From assembly GCA_029266035.1 (NCBI GenBank), contig JAJUFH010000030.1, positions 1 through 35,965 on the forward strand: a stretch of DNA of 35,965 nucleotides. Reading direction: 5' to 3'. The notes beneath the pieces are model-generated. The model had not been told where the DNA came from. It saw nothing but the letters and a program-made list of their open reading frames with translations, and ran no database searches. This DNA comes from Sinomicrobium sp. GTDB lineage: Bacteria > Bacteroidota > Bacteroidia > Flavobacteriales > Flavobacteriaceae. Shown here piece after piece: positions 1-9,295 of the stretch. The translations under genes were made by a program, and so were the position numbers. Positions within the stretch are counted from its first letter, which is position 1. Every line of letters begins with the position of its first letter.

Positions 1-156
1 CAGTGATTTACATATAATTTTCAAGTGAACGGACTTCAATTCATGAACTTGTAATTCAAAATTCAAAAGTGCGTTTTGGACATTCTAGAGTGTGATATTT
101 GTTGGTTTTTAAACATCTTTTAATTTTATGGGACACTAGTGTACTGAAATATGTCG

Positions 157-186
157 AAAGAGGCTGTTATAAAAAACAGCCTCTTT
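157..186 (+). terminator. Rho-independent terminator hairpin
   Basis: A perfect 12-bp stem (157-168 with 175-186) has a 6-nt loop and a weak T-rich tail. It most likely ends a gene lying left of the window. The upper stem (AAGAGGCTGT) is shared with the hairpin at 518-545, so the two look like members of one repeated terminator family. Confidence 0.7.
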
Positions 187-261
187 CATTTGTATAAAAT
201 ATCTATCGGTATCATTACATAAGCATAATTCTACCTAACTCTTATTTAATCAACAACACAA

Positions 262-343
262 ACAATGCACTTTATCGATAAAACAATGCGCTTTATCGAA
301 TTTATACAATAAGAACATCTCTTAAAACATCATTCCGATAAAG
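262..343. repeat. Direct repeat with CTTTATCG core, plus an inverted third copy
   Basis: ACAATGCRCTTTATCGA occurs at 262-278 and again at 283-299, a 21-bp period or two helical turns. The reverse complement of the core, CGATAAAG, occurs at 336-343. Nothing codes here. Same-face spacing fits a protein-binding array, but no regulator can be named. Confidence 0.45.
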
Positions 344-439
344 TTGACGGATATTTGTACTGTTGTTAAACAAGAACGCTATAGATAACATAGAATAAAC
401 AATATATTTTCAGATTAGTTAGTTGTTTAAAATTCATGG

Positions 440-471
440 TTGGTTTAGATTTTTACTGTTGTTTATTTTTG
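440..471 (+). promoter_or_regulatory. Bacteroidota-type promoter
   Basis: TTG at 440-442 is followed, after 21 bp, by TATTTTTG at 464-471, a full match to TTG-N17-23-TAnnTTTG. Transcription should start near 478, at the foot of a 7-bp hairpin (479-485 with 492-498). Confidence 0.6.
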
Positions 472-477
472 GGGTAG

Positions 478-550
478 TTTAACATGTAACAATGTTAATT
501 TAATAAGCACGGTAATCAAGAGGCTGTCCGAAAGGACAGCTTCTTTTTTT
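478..550 (+). ncRNA. Possible short RNA or attenuated leader
   Basis: Between the promoter at 440-471 and the terminator at 518-550 lies about 70 nt. It contains a TTAACAT/ATGTTAA hairpin at 479-498 and no plausible ORF. It could be a small RNA, or a leader that attenuates the downstream M3 peptidase gene. A separate weak -7 element (TATATTCG, 598-605) could serve that gene alone. No known RNA family is recognised. Confidence 0.3.
518..550 (+). terminator. Rho-independent terminator between promoter and M3 peptidase gene
   Basis: The stem 518-529 pairs with 534-545, with one G-T pair, around a stable GAAA tetraloop, and eight or more T follow to 551. It lies downstream of the promoter at 440-471 and upstream of the coding start at 628, so it can only act on a leader or short RNA. 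Confidence 0.75.
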
Positions 551-627
551 TGCATACTCCCGTGCTATCACTTCTTTTTCTTTTCAGCCATATACACTAT
601 ATTCGCAAGACAAAAATCAGTTGTAAT

Positions 628-2658
628 ATGTCTGCCACTGCCAAAGAACTATTCGACTCCCCATACGGAGCAGCTCCATTTAGCAAAATAAAAACATCCG
701 ATTATCTCCCGCTCATAGAAGGAGAAATAGAAAATACCCGAAAGGAGATAGAGCACATCACTTCCAATCCGATGCCTCCCGATTTTTCCAATACCGTAGA
801 GGCTTTGGAATTTTCAGGAGAATATTTAGACAGGCTAAGCAGCATGTTTTTTAATATCAACAGCGCAGAAACCAACACAGAAATCCAACAACTAGCCCAG
901 AAGATTTCACCTCTGCTCACTGAGTTTTCCAACGACATCCGACTCAACGAAGTGCTCTTTCGCCGTGTCGAAGCCGTTTACTCCCAAAGGAACAATCTCA
1001 ACCTAAGTCCAGAGCAACACACTTTACTCGAAAAGCAGTACAAGAGTTTTGCTAGAAACGGAGCTGCACTAGACGAAGACGATAAGAAAAAACTGCGAAA
1101 AATAGACTCTGAACTCTCCTCGCTTAGCCTCAAATTCGGCGAGAATGTACTGGCAGAAACCAACAAGTTCGAACTTCAAATCACCGATAGCGAACAACTT
1201 TCAGGAATTCCAGAAGGAGCAGTTGAAGCCGCAAAAAATCTCGCAGAAAGCAGAGATAAAGAGGGGTGGATTTTTACCCTCGACTACCCCAGCTTCATCC
1301 CTTTTATGACCTATGCAAACAACCGCCAACTCCGCAAAAAAATGTTACTCGCATCGGGAAGTAAAGCCTTTCACAACGATGATCTGGACAACCAGAACAC
1401 CGTACTCAAAATAGCGAGACTCAGAAGCGAAAGAGCTCAACTACTAGGCTATAAAACCCACGCTCACTACGTACTCGAAGAACGTATGGCAGGGAGCCCC
1501 GAAAGGGTTGATGAATTTCTGAACGAACTACTTCAAAAAGCAAAGCCGGCAGCTTTAAGAGAATTTGAAAAATTACAGCAATTCGCCAGCCAACAGGATG
1601 GAATCTCCCAATTACAGAAATGGGATGGAGCCTATTACACCGAAAAATTAAAACAAAAGCTCTTTGATCTAGACGACGAAAAACTCAAACCTTATTTCAA
1701 ACTGGAAAACGTTGTTCAAGGTGTATTCACCATTGCACATAAACTCTACGATCTAAATTTTGAGGAGATAAACGATATAGACAAATACCACGAAGAAGTA
1801 CGCACCTACAAGGTAACAGATTCCAACGGTAGGTATATAGCCTTGTTTTACGCCGATTTTTTCCCCAGACCGGGAAAGAGAAACGGAGCATGGATGACAT
1901 CTTACAAATCTCAGGCCGTAAAAAACGGCCGAGAAGAACGCCCCCATATTTCGATTGTCTGCAACTTTACCAGGCCTACTAAAACCAAACCATCACTGCT
2001 CACCTTTAACGAAGTCACCACCTTGTTTCACGAGTTCGGACATGCCCTTCACGGCATGCTTGCCGATACGGTTTACCCATCGTTAAGCGGAACCAGTGTG
2101 TATTGGGATTTTGTCGAGCTACCCAGCCAGGTGCTGGAAAACTGGTGTTATGAAAAAGAAGCTCTCAAACTCTTTGCTAAACACTACCAAACAGGAGAAG
2201 ACCTCCCTATGAAATACATCGAAAAGATAAAGAAATCGTCTAATTTTATGGAAGGGATACAAACTTTGAGACAACTGAGTTTCGGACTTCTAGACATGAG
2301 CTGGCACGCCAAAGATCCCTCCTTTATTTCGGATGTTAAAAAACATGAAGACGAGGTGTTTTCAGCGACTAATCTCTACCCTGAAACACCACAAACCTGT
2401 ATGAGTACTGCCTTCTCTCATATTTTTCAAGGCGGATATTCATCTGGATACTACAGCTATAAGTGGGCAGAGGTACTCGATGCAGACGCTTTCGAACTCT
2501 TTAAGGAAAAAGGCATATTCAACAAGGAGGTAGCCAATAGCTTTAAAAACAATGTTCTTTCAAAAGGAGGTACGGAAAACCCCGTAATCCTATACGAGCG
2601 GTTCCGCGGACAACAACCCAAACCCGACGCCCTACTGAAGAGGGCTGGATTGATTTAA
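628..2658 (+). CDS. M3 family zinc metallopeptidase (peptidyl-dipeptidase Dcp / oligopeptidase A type)
   Basis: A 676-residue soluble oligopeptidase that should trim short peptides, probably in the cytoplasm since no signal peptide is seen. The zinc site is intact: HEFGH at residues 468-472 gives His468, Glu469 and His472, and Glu497 in FVELPSQ is the third ligand. Length matches the Dcp/PrlC family (about 680-700). The ATG at 628 is chosen because the protein then begins MSATAKELFDSPYGAAPF, the usual family N-terminus. The frame is open back to a TTG at 550, but that codon lies in the T-tail of a terminator and the extra residues do not resemble the family. It is a single gene, with the UbiA-like gene convergent to it. 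Sequence alone does not separate Dcp from oligopeptidase A specificity. Confidence 0.93.
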   Translation: MSATAKELFDSPYGAAPFSKIKTSDYLPLIEGEIENTRKEIEHITSNPMPPDFSNTVEALEFSGEYLDRLSSMFFNINSAETNTEIQQLAQKISPLLTEFSNDIRLNEVLFRRVEAVYSQRNNLNLSPEQHTLLEKQYKSFARNGAALDEDDKKKLRKIDSELSSLSLKFGENVLAETNKFELQITDSEQLSGIPEGAVEAAKNLAESRDKEGWIFTLDYPSFIPFMTYANNRQLRKKMLLASGSKAFHNDDLDNQNTVLKIARLRSERAQLLGYKTHAHYVLEERMAGSPERVDEFLNELLQKAKPAALREFEKLQQFASQQDGISQLQKWDGAYYTEKLKQKLFDLDDEKLKPYFKLENVVQGVFTIAHKLYDLNFEEINDIDKYHEEVRTYKVTDSNGRYIALFYADFFPRPGKRNGAWMTSYKSQAVKNGREERPHISIVCNFTRPTKTKPSLLTFNEVTTLFHEFGHALHGMLADTVYPSLSGTSVYWDFVELPSQVLENWCYEKEALKLFAKHYQTGEDLPMKYIEKIKKSSNFMEGIQTLRQLSFGLLDMSWHAKDPSFISDVKKHEDEVFSATNLYPETPQTCMSTAFSHIFQGGYSSGYYSYKWAEVLDADAFELFKEKGIFNKEVANSFKNNVLSKGGTENPVILYERFRGQQPKPDALLKRAGLI

Positions 2659-2749
2659 AGAGGTTTTAGCACATTGTCATCAACGGCATTGGCTACTTCC
2701 TAATAGTCAGACAAAGGCTGCAGGCTGTTGTGTTCCCCTCGGGTAGGTT

Positions 2750-3583
2750 TTAATTCAGTAGCAACAAAAGCACCATCCACACTATAGGAATTCCCTCCAC
2801 CCAAAAACTACAGTAGTACTTTTTCTGATCTACTCGGGAATACCACAGTGCCAACCCTAAAAGCTCTGAAGTGATAAGCAGTCCAAAAAAATCTGACCAA
2901 CCGCTTTTTTGTTTAAGCAACTCCATAAACAACACCAGTAGTAGGATAAGCGCTCCGATATATCTGGTGTTTTTGACTCCAACTTTCTGAGGTATGGTTC
3001 CCAGCGACAAGTCGTCTACCGCCATATCGCGTATTTCAAAAGGAATTGTCAGTACAATCACAAAGAGAAATCGCTGAATCCCTTCTATTATCATATCTTC
3101 TCCCAACAATCCGACAGATCCCGATGCATCCAAATTATTGGCAAGTGGCAACCATACTGTAGCTCCACTCCACACCAAGGCTACGATAAAAATCTTAATT
3201 CCGGGAAAATTGCGGATATTACGCACAGAAGCATTGAGTGGAACGGCGTAAAAAAAACTCAACAGAATCAATCCAAAAAGCACTATAAGCCCTGGTAAAC
3301 GAATGTGAATAAGACAATACGCGCAAATCGCAAAACACACAAAACTAAAGTATTGAATACTCTTCACATAGCGTGTACGCACCACATAAAACCTCCGTGC
3401 CTCACTCCCGTACTTTATAAAATTATAACCTACAATGGTTCCAAAAAACACCGATAGACACACATACCAGTCGAAAGGCAAGTCAAAATTAAATACAGTA
3501 ATAACGGTGAGTGCGCAGGCAGACAAGGCCACATGTATACTCGCCTCTATATAAAAATTCAACAAGCGTATCAGTCGTTCCAT
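2750..3583 (-). CDS. UbiA-like polytopic membrane protein
   Basis: A 277-residue, very hydrophobic protein with about eight membrane segments. Near residue 185 it has RDMAVDDLSLGTIPQKVG, which resembles the second Asp-rich motif (DxxxD) and following loop of UbiA prenyltransferases. The first motif (NDxxDxxxD) is not recognisable; the equivalent loop reads NFIKYGSEARRFY. It may be a divergent relative with an altered reaction rather than a classic prenyltransferase. The start at 3583 (MERLIRLLNF) is preferred to the upstream GTG at 3634. A -7-like TATTTTTG lies at 3588-3595, so the message could be nearly leaderless. It is divergent from gcvP and convergent with the M3 peptidase gene. Confidence 0.75.
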   Translation of the reverse strand: MERLIRLLNFYIEASIHVALSACALTVITVFNFDLPFDWYVCLSVFFGTIVGYNFIKYGSEARRFYVVRTRYVKSIQYFSFVCFAICAYCLIHIRLPGLIVLFGLILLSFFYAVPLNASVRNIRNFPGIKIFIVALVWSGATVWLPLANNLDASGSVGLLGEDMIIEGIQRFLFVIVLTIPFEIRDMAVDDLSLGTIPQKVGVKNTRYIGALILLLVLFMELLKQKSGWSDFFGLLITSELLGLALWYSRVDQKKYYCSFWVEGIPIVWMVLLLLLN

Positions 3584-3716
3584 CCCGCAAAAATAAAGAA
3601 TAGAATGTATTCTTTTTTCACATAAGTTGCTCACCGAGTATTTTTTAACTTTATACAGTGGTTGAAAACTTTTTTACAACAACTTAAAAATGACCTCTTC
3701 ACAAAAAATAATAATG

Positions 3717-3724
3717 TATTTTTG
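3717..3724 (+). promoter_or_regulatory. -7 element for gcvP
   Basis: TATTTTTG matches TAnnTTTG and lies 72 bp before the chosen start. No TTG is found at the expected -33 distance, so this is half a promoter. It supports a start downstream of 3724 rather than the TTG at 3662. Confidence 0.45.
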
Positions 3725-3796
3725 CGCGATAAGCACAATATAGGTAACTCATCTGTTTTTTTTGATGAGTTCCGCATCTTACACTTAAACACAGCT

Positions 3797-6652
3797 ATGA
3801 GAACAGATTCTTTTGCAGTACGTCACATCGGCCCCGGAAAGGGAGAACTCGAGCAAATGTTAAATACAACCGGAGCATCGAGCTTGGATCAATTAATTGG
3901 TGAAACCATTCCCGACGATATCCGGCTCAACTCACCTTTAGAACTTCCTCAGGCCATGAGTGAAAGTGAGTTTATAGATCACATCCAAAAACTAGCTTCT
4001 TTAAATAAGGTATTCAAAACTTATATCGGGCTGGGGTACCACTCGAGCTTTACCCCTTCAGTTATAAAGAGAAATATTCTCGAAAATCCGGGATGGTACA
4101 CTGCATACACCCCCTATCAGGCCGAAATTTCACAGGGCAGACTAGAAGCATTGCTCAATTTCCAGACTGCCGTATCCGACCTCACCGGGATGCCTCTGGC
4201 AAACGCTTCACTCTTAGATGAAGGAACCGCCGCAGCCGAAGCCATGGCTATGCTCTTTGAGCTCAGATCTAGAGAACAGAAAAAAAATGGCGCAATAAAA
4301 TTCTTTGTTTCTGAAGAGGTGTTGCCACAGACGCTTTCCGTACTTCAAACTAGAGCCATTCCACTTGGAGTAGAATTGGTTATAGGCCATCCGGACGATT
4401 TCGACTTTTCAGCGGAATACTACGGAGCTATATTGCAATACCCCGGAAAGTACGGTGCTGTAAACAACTGTGAAGACTTTGTTGCCAAAGCTCATAAAAA
4501 CAATATCAGTATAGCCATAGCTGCCGATATTCTCAGCCTTGCACTGCTCACACCTCCCGGAGAATTTGGCGCCGATGTAGTTGTAGGTACTACGCAGCGC
4601 TTTGGTATACCCCTGGGATACGGTGGACCTCACGCAGCTTTTTTCGCTACTCGAGAAGAATACAAGAGAAATATCCCTGGAAGAATAATAGGTGTCACCA
4701 AAGATGCCGATGGAAACAGAGCATTGCGTATGGCACTGCAGACTAGAGAACAGCACATAAAAAGAGATCGAGCTACTTCCAATATATGTACAGCTCAGGT
4801 ACTTCTAGCTGTAATGGCCGGGATGTATGCCGTATATCACGGGCCTGAGGGAATCCACTATATTGCAAACAAGGTACACCATTCGGCAGTGACCCTAGAC
4901 CGCGCCTTGCAACAACTAGGTTACCAACAGTCTAATTCCACCTATTTTGACACCTTAGTAGTCCAAGCCGAGGCCTCCAAAATAAGGGAAGCAGCTGAAG
5001 CTCGCGAGATAAACTTCCTGTATATCGACGAACAAACAGTTTCTATCGCTGTAAATGAAACAACCTCTATTGACGACCTCAATGAGATTGTAAGTGTATT
5101 TGCTGAGGTTGCAGGCACCACGGCTGTCACAATTGAAGAACTCGTCGATGAATCAACAATTCCGGAAGCCTTAAAACGTCAGTCTTCCTTTTTGGAAAAT
5201 GAAGTTTTTAACCGTTATCATTCCGAAACAGCCTTGATGAGATATCTCAAGAAACTGGAACGCAAAGACCTTTCACTCACCCACTCCATGATATCCCTCG
5301 GATCATGCACTATGAAACTCAATGCCGCGTCCGAAATGCTTCCGCTAAGTATGGCGCAATGGGCCAACATTCACCCCTTTGTCCCTGTTGAACAAGCCGA
5401 AGGCTATCAGCAGGTACTAAGTGAACTGGAAAATCAACTCAGCATTATTACCGGCTTTGCAGGCACCTCTCTTCAACCCAATTCGGGTGCCCAGGGAGAA
5501 TTTGCAGGGCTGATGGTCATTCGTGCATATCACGAAGCCAATGGCTCTTTCGATCGCAATATCTGTCTTATTCCCGCATCAGCACATGGCACCAATCCCG
5601 CATCAGCAGTGATGGCAGGAATGAAAGTAGTGGTTACTAAAACTGATGAAAGAGGAAATATAGATGTAGACGACCTCAGGGAAAAAGCGGAGAAATACAA
5701 AGATAATCTCGCTGCCCTAATGGTAACCTATCCGTCGACCCACGGGGTATTCGAATCTTCTATTAAGGAAATCACCGATATTATACACCAAAACGGAGGA
5801 CAGGTTTATATGGACGGTGCCAACATGAATGCCCAGGTAGGTCTTACCAATCCTGCTACTATTGGAGCAGATGTTTGCCATCTCAACCTACACAAAACCT
5901 TTGCCATCCCACACGGAGGCGGAGGTCCCGGAGTAGGTCCTATCTGCGTAGCCTCCCACCTTGTACCCTTCCTGCCGTCCAATCCTGTTGTAAAAACAGG
6001 AGGAGAAAGAGGAATCACAGCAATTTCAGCTGCCCCATGGGGAAGTTCGCTGGTATGCCTTATCTCTTATGCCTATATCAAAATGCTAGGAGTAAACGGA
6101 CTTACACAAGCCACTCAATACGCCATTCTCAATGCCAACTATATCAAAGAAAGGCTAAACGGTCATTTTGACGTACTCTACACCGGAGAAAGAGGAAGAG
6201 CTGCACACGAAATGATAGTAGATTGTCGCGAATTCAAGAAAAAAGGTATTGAAGTAACCGATATAGCAAAACGTCTTATGGATTACGGTTTCCACGCTCC
6301 CACAGTTTCCTTCCCGGTGGCAGGTACCTTGATGATAGAACCCACTGAAAGTGAAAACAAAGAAGAACTGGATCGTTTCTGTGACGCTATGATCGCAATA
6401 CGTAAGGAAATTGAAAGCGCTAGTCCGGATGACGGCGATAATAATGTGCTTAAAAATGCTCCTCATACCCTCGAAATGCTCACAGCTGATAAATGGAGCC
6501 ATCCGTATAGCAGAGAACAGGCGGCATTTCCGTTGGAACACCTGAGGGAAAATAAATTTTGGCCAGCTGTAAGGCGAGTAGACGACGCCTATGGAGATCG
6601 TAATCTCATCTGTACCTGTGCACCTATAGAATCTTATATCGAGGCAGAATAA
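3797..6652 (+). CDS. gcvP: Glycine dehydrogenase (decarboxylating), P-protein of the glycine cleavage system
   Basis: A 951-residue homodimeric-type P-protein that decarboxylates glycine with PLP and passes the aminomethyl group to lipoylated GcvH. Both fused halves are present. The C-terminal half has the PLP site [17 protein letters not shown] with Lys700 as the Schiff-base lysine. The N-terminus [15 protein letters not shown] is the family signature and fixes the ATG at 3797; the frame runs open to a TTG at 3662, but that stretch lies upstream of or across the -7 element. gcvT and gcvH are not in the window, as is common in Flavobacteriia, where the gcv genes are scattered. A strong terminator follows, so it is probably transcribed alone. 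Confidence 0.97.
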   Translation: MRTDSFAVRHIGPGKGELEQMLNTTGASSLDQLIGETIPDDIRLNSPLELPQAMSESEFIDHIQKLASLNKVFKTYIGLGYHSSFTPSVIKRNILENPGWYTAYTPYQAEISQGRLEALLNFQTAVSDLTGMPLANASLLDEGTAAAEAMAMLFELRSREQKKNGAIKFFVSEEVLPQTLSVLQTRAIPLGVELVIGHPDDFDFSAEYYGAILQYPGKYGAVNNCEDFVAKAHKNNISIAIAADILSLALLTPPGEFGADVVVGTTQRFGIPLGYGGPHAAFFATREEYKRNIPGRIIGVTKDADGNRALRMALQTREQHIKRDRATSNICTAQVLLAVMAGMYAVYHGPEGIHYIANKVHHSAVTLDRALQQLGYQQSNSTYFDTLVVQAEASKIREAAEAREINFLYIDEQTVSIAVNETTSIDDLNEIVSVFAEVAGTTAVTIEELVDESTIPEALKRQSSFLENEVFNRYHSETALMRYLKKLERKDLSLTHSMISLGSCTMKLNAASEMLPLSMAQWANIHPFVPVEQAEGYQQVLSELENQLSIITGFAGTSLQPNSGAQGEFAGLMVIRAYHEANGSFDRNICLIPASAHGTNPASAVMAGMKVVVTKTDERGNIDVDDLREKAEKYKDNLAALMVTYPSTHGVFESSIKEITDIIHQNGGQVYMDGANMNAQVGLTNPATIGADVCHLNLHKTFAIPHGGGGPGVGPICVASHLVPFLPSNPVVKTGGERGITAISAAPWGSSLVCLISYAYIKMLGVNGLTQATQYAILNANYIKERLNGHFDVLYTGERGRAAHEMIVDCREFKKKGIEVTDIAKRLMDYGFHAPTVSFPVAGTLMIEPTESENKEELDRFCDAMIAIRKEIESASPDDGDNNVLKNAPHTLEMLTADKWSHPYSREQAAFPLEHLRENKFWPAVRRVDDAYGDRNLICTCAPIESYIEAE

Positions 6653-6671
6653 AACCGATAAGACTCAATTA

Positions 6672-6715
6672 AACAAGGCTTTATGACATCGTTTCTCATA
6701 AAGCCTTGTTTTTTT
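6672..6715 (+). terminator. Strong terminator after gcvP
   Basis: A perfect 15-bp stem (6672-6686 with 6696-6710), a 9-nt loop and a run of T to 6715, 20 nt after the gcvP stop codon. Confidence 0.9.
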
Positions 6716-6830
6716 GGCTCCATTCCAGAATTGACAAAACTTCAAATATCAGATTGAGCATCGTGCTTTTTAGTACACCACTTAACAAAAATAAATTTCT
6801 ATTGCATACCTTAGCAGAAATCATCGACCA

Positions 6831-7889
6831 ATGAATATCAAGATCACCGGAACAGGATGTTATATCCCTTCCGAAAAAAGACCGAATTCTGACTTTCTTC
6901 GGCACGAATTTTACGATGCTGATGGAGTTCCATTCGACCTTCCAAACGAAACCATTATTAAAAAATTTGAAGCTATAACAGGCATATCCGAACGCCGTTA
7001 TGCCAACCAAGAACTCAACACTTCAGATATTGCTTTTGAGGCTGCAGAAAACGCCATAAAGGATTCCGGTATAGACCCGGAAACCCTCGATTATATCATA
7101 GTAGCTCACAATTTAGGCAACGTCAATCACAACAGTATACAAGGAGACTTTATTCCTTGTCTTGCCGCTCGTGTAAAACACAGACTCAACATCAGCAATC
7201 CGAAATGCGTGGCATACGACCTCATTTTCGGTTGCCCCGGATGGGTTGAGGGCTTGATTCAGGCTCAGGCTTTTATACGCGCCGGTATGGCCGACAAGTG
7301 CTTGGTAATAGGCGCAGAGATACTGTCACGTATCACCGACAAACACGATCGCGATGCCATGATATTTTCAGACGGTGCAGGTGCCACCGTTGTAGAACGC
7401 TGTGAAGAAGACTGTGGCATTCTCTCCTTCGAAAGTGCGAGCTATACCCAGAATGAAGTGGGATATCTCTTTTATGGAAATTCGTATAACAAGTCGTTGT
7501 CACAAAATATTCGCTATATCAAAATGCACGGTAGAAAAATCTACGAATTCGCCTGTACTCACGTCCCTCAAGCTATGAAAGCATGTCTTGATAAAAGCGG
7601 AATCTCCATTGATGACGTCAGTAAAATATTCATTCACCAAGCCAATGAAAAAATGGACACTGCCATTATCAAGCGTTTCTATCGTCTCTACCAAAAACCA
7701 GTCCCTACTGGCATTATGCCGATGAACATACACAAAATGGGCAATAGCTCTGTGGCCACCATTCCCACGCTACTCGATATGGTCAAAAAAGGGAATATCG
7801 AGAAACAATCCATTCACAAAGGAGATGTTATTATCTTTGCAAGTGTAGGAGCCGGCATGAATATCAATGCCGTAGTGTATAAATGCTGA
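6831..7889 (+). CDS. Beta-ketoacyl-ACP synthase III-like condensing enzyme (FabH/KAS III family)
   Basis: A 352-residue thiolase-fold condensing enzyme. The Cys-His-Asn triad is complete: Cys135 in FGCPGW, His269 in IHQAN and Asn305 in GNSS. The family joins an acyl-CoA starter to malonyl-ACP or a related extender. It differs from housekeeping FabH in a long insertion around residues 24-45 and in its overlap with a methyltransferase gene rather than fab genes, so it may serve a specialised acyl product; which one cannot be told. A weak -7 element (TACCTTAG) lies about 20 nt upstream. Its stop codon lies inside or 2 bp before the next start, so the two products are probably made together. Confidence 0.85.
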   Translation: MNIKITGTGCYIPSEKRPNSDFLRHEFYDADGVPFDLPNETIIKKFEAITGISERRYANQELNTSDIAFEAAENAIKDSGIDPETLDYIIVAHNLGNVNHNSIQGDFIPCLAARVKHRLNISNPKCVAYDLIFGCPGWVEGLIQAQAFIRAGMADKCLVIGAEILSRITDKHDRDAMIFSDGAGATVVERCEEDCGILSFESASYTQNEVGYLFYGNSYNKSLSQNIRYIKMHGRKIYEFACTHVPQAMKACLDKSGISIDDVSKIFIHQANEKMDTAIIKRFYRLYQKPVPTGIMPMNIHKMGNSSVATIPTLLDMVKKGNIEKQSIHKGDVIIFASVGAGMNINAVVYKC

Positions 7890-7891
7890 TT

Positions 7892-8416
7892 ATGTACGAA
7901 AACAATTTTCCAGACAAACGATACGGGCTCACACTCGCTTTTTTAAAGCAACACCTCGCGACAAATGCACGGATATTAGACCTAGGCACACACAACCCTT
8001 TTACCGATATCATGCAGGCCGAAGGATTTGAAGTAACCAACACTCAGGGAGAAGACCTCGATATCGATGTAAGTTCTGTACAAAAGGACAGCTACAACGC
8101 CGTAACCGCTTTTGAAATTTTCGAACATCTAGTATCTCCTTTTAATGTGCTTAACGCTATCAAGGCCGACAAACTGATTGCTTCTGTGCCCTTGAAGTTG
8201 TGGTTTGCCTCGGCATATCGAAGCAAAACCGATATGTGGGACAGACATTATCACGAATTTGAAGACTGGCAATTCGACTGGTTGCTCGAAAAAGCAGGGT
8301 GGGAAATAAAAGCTAGAAAAAAATGGACCAATCCAGTTAAGAAAATAGGCTTCAGACCACTACTGCGATACTTCACCCCGAGATACTATATAGTGTATGC
8401 GGAAAGAAAAAGCTAG
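7892..8416 (+). CDS. Class I SAM-dependent methyltransferase
   Basis: A 174-residue protein with a Rossmann-type methyltransferase core: RILDLGTHNP is motif I (SAM binding), and the acidic stretch GEDLDIDV and the AVTAFEIFEHL segment follow in the order of the Methyltransf_11/23 families. It is short for the family, with little room for a substrate-binding cap. Two starts are possible: ATG 7883, overlapping the KAS III stop by 7 bp, or ATG 7892 (MYENNFPDKRYG), 2 bp after it. The second is listed; either implies translational coupling. The substrate is unknown but is plausibly linked to the product of the neighbouring condensing enzyme. Confidence 0.8.
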   Translation: MYENNFPDKRYGLTLAFLKQHLATNARILDLGTHNPFTDIMQAEGFEVTNTQGEDLDIDVSSVQKDSYNAVTAFEIFEHLVSPFNVLNAIKADKLIASVPLKLWFASAYRSKTDMWDRHYHEFEDWQFDWLLEKAGWEIKARKKWTNPVKKIGFRPLLRYFTPRYYIVYAERKS

Positions 8417-8450
8417 CTCTTCTGGCTCAACACAAAAAACAACCATACCC

Positions 8451-9020
8451 CTATAAACTCCCTTCCATAAAAGGACGTATTCCTCGTTTTATGACGGTCA
8501 TGGTTTTCCACAAGTGGTTTTTTACCGTTTTGGTAGTAATCCCCAATATGGCTGCAATTTCGGCATTGCTTTTTCCCTGTTCTCTGGAGAGTCTGTATAT
8601 CTTCCTTTTCTGCACTGGCAGTTGATTTACAATATCTCCAACAATAGCACAATACTCTTTATAATAAAGTTGGGTTTCTGTTTGATTGTGAGATTTAGAC
8701 TTGGTTACCGCCTCCCACAACTCTTCTCTAGCCGTTTCTCTACGCATGGTATCTCTCAGGTAATTGTAGGTAAGGTTTCTAGCCATAACAAATATCAATG
8801 TATAAAAGGTAGCAGGTTTAATCTTTTCTCGTTTTTGCCAAATACGTATAAAAACTTCCTGAACGATCTCATCTGCGGCATATCCAGATTTCGTGTAGGA
8901 CAGCACAAAAAAGTAGAGTTTTTTTCTCATCAGTATAAATAGCCGTCCAAAGGCAATCCTATCGCCGCGCTTAATCCCTTTGATCAACTCAATATCCAAT
9001 TGACATCTGCTTTGTTTCAT
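8451..9020 (-). CDS. ECF-type RNA polymerase sigma factor (Bacteroidota FecI/RpoE-like), orphan
   Basis: A 189-residue sigma-70 family protein. Region 2 (about residues 12-90) includes YAADEIVQEVFIRIWQKRE, the core-binding and -10 recognition helices. Region 4 (about 128-180) includes the helix-turn-helix SNAEIAAILGITTKTVKNHL. In Bacteroidota such factors usually sit directly before a FecR anti-sigma gene and a SusC/SusD pair. Here nothing on the same strand follows: the next gene leftward is convergent (34 bp gap) and belongs to the KAS III pair. It therefore lacks a cis-encoded anti-sigma factor. A CI-like regulator starts divergently 275 bp away and may control it. Targets are unknown. Confidence 0.9.
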   Translation of the reverse strand: MKQSRCQLDIELIKGIKRGDRIAFGRLFILMRKKLYFFVLSYTKSGYAADEIVQEVFIRIWQKREKIKPATFYTLIFVMARNLTYNYLRDTMRRETAREELWEAVTKSKSHNQTETQLYYKEYCAIVGDIVNQLPVQKRKIYRLSREQGKSNAEIAAILGITTKTVKNHLWKTMTVIKRGIRPFMEGSL

Positions 9021-9206
9021 TGTGTTAGAGTATCAGCGTTATGAATTTTACTTGAGACCAAATCAATATACAGAAACAAAAGTGAAGCAAAATCTCACAA
9101 TAACTCATGATGTTTTTCTATAAAAAAACACACAAAATACCACCCAAACGGAAATAATAACTCCAATTTGTGTATATTTACATTCAAGGCATAAATACCT
9201 CTACAA

Positions 9207-9254
9207 CTTACTTAAAAAGTAAGAAAACACTACAAATATATAAACATATAGTGT
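9207..9254. promoter_or_regulatory. Two dyads upstream of the CI-like regulator gene
   Basis: A perfect 7-bp inverted repeat, CTTACTT-AAA-AAGTAAG, spans 9207-9223. A second dyad, ACACTA (9227-9232) with TAGTGT (9249-9254), follows. Both are in the A/T-rich divergent region, 40-90 bp before the regulator start. They could be operators for autoregulation or control of the sigma gene. No exact TAnnTTTG was found here for either gene. Confidence 0.4.
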
Positions 9255-9295
9255 ATTAAAAAATTATTTACAAACTTTAACACTCACTTCGTTTA

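Noticed and set aside
550-627. N-terminal extension of the M3 peptidase from TTG 550
   Set aside because: It starts in the T-tail of a terminator and does not resemble the family; ATG 628 gives the standard beginning.
3662-3796. 45-residue extension of GcvP from TTG 3662
   Set aside because: It spans the -7 element; the family N-terminus is at ATG 3797.
5875-6171. 98-codon plus-strand ORF within gcvP
   Set aside because: Shadow frame; the gcvP frame is intact and strongly conserved here.
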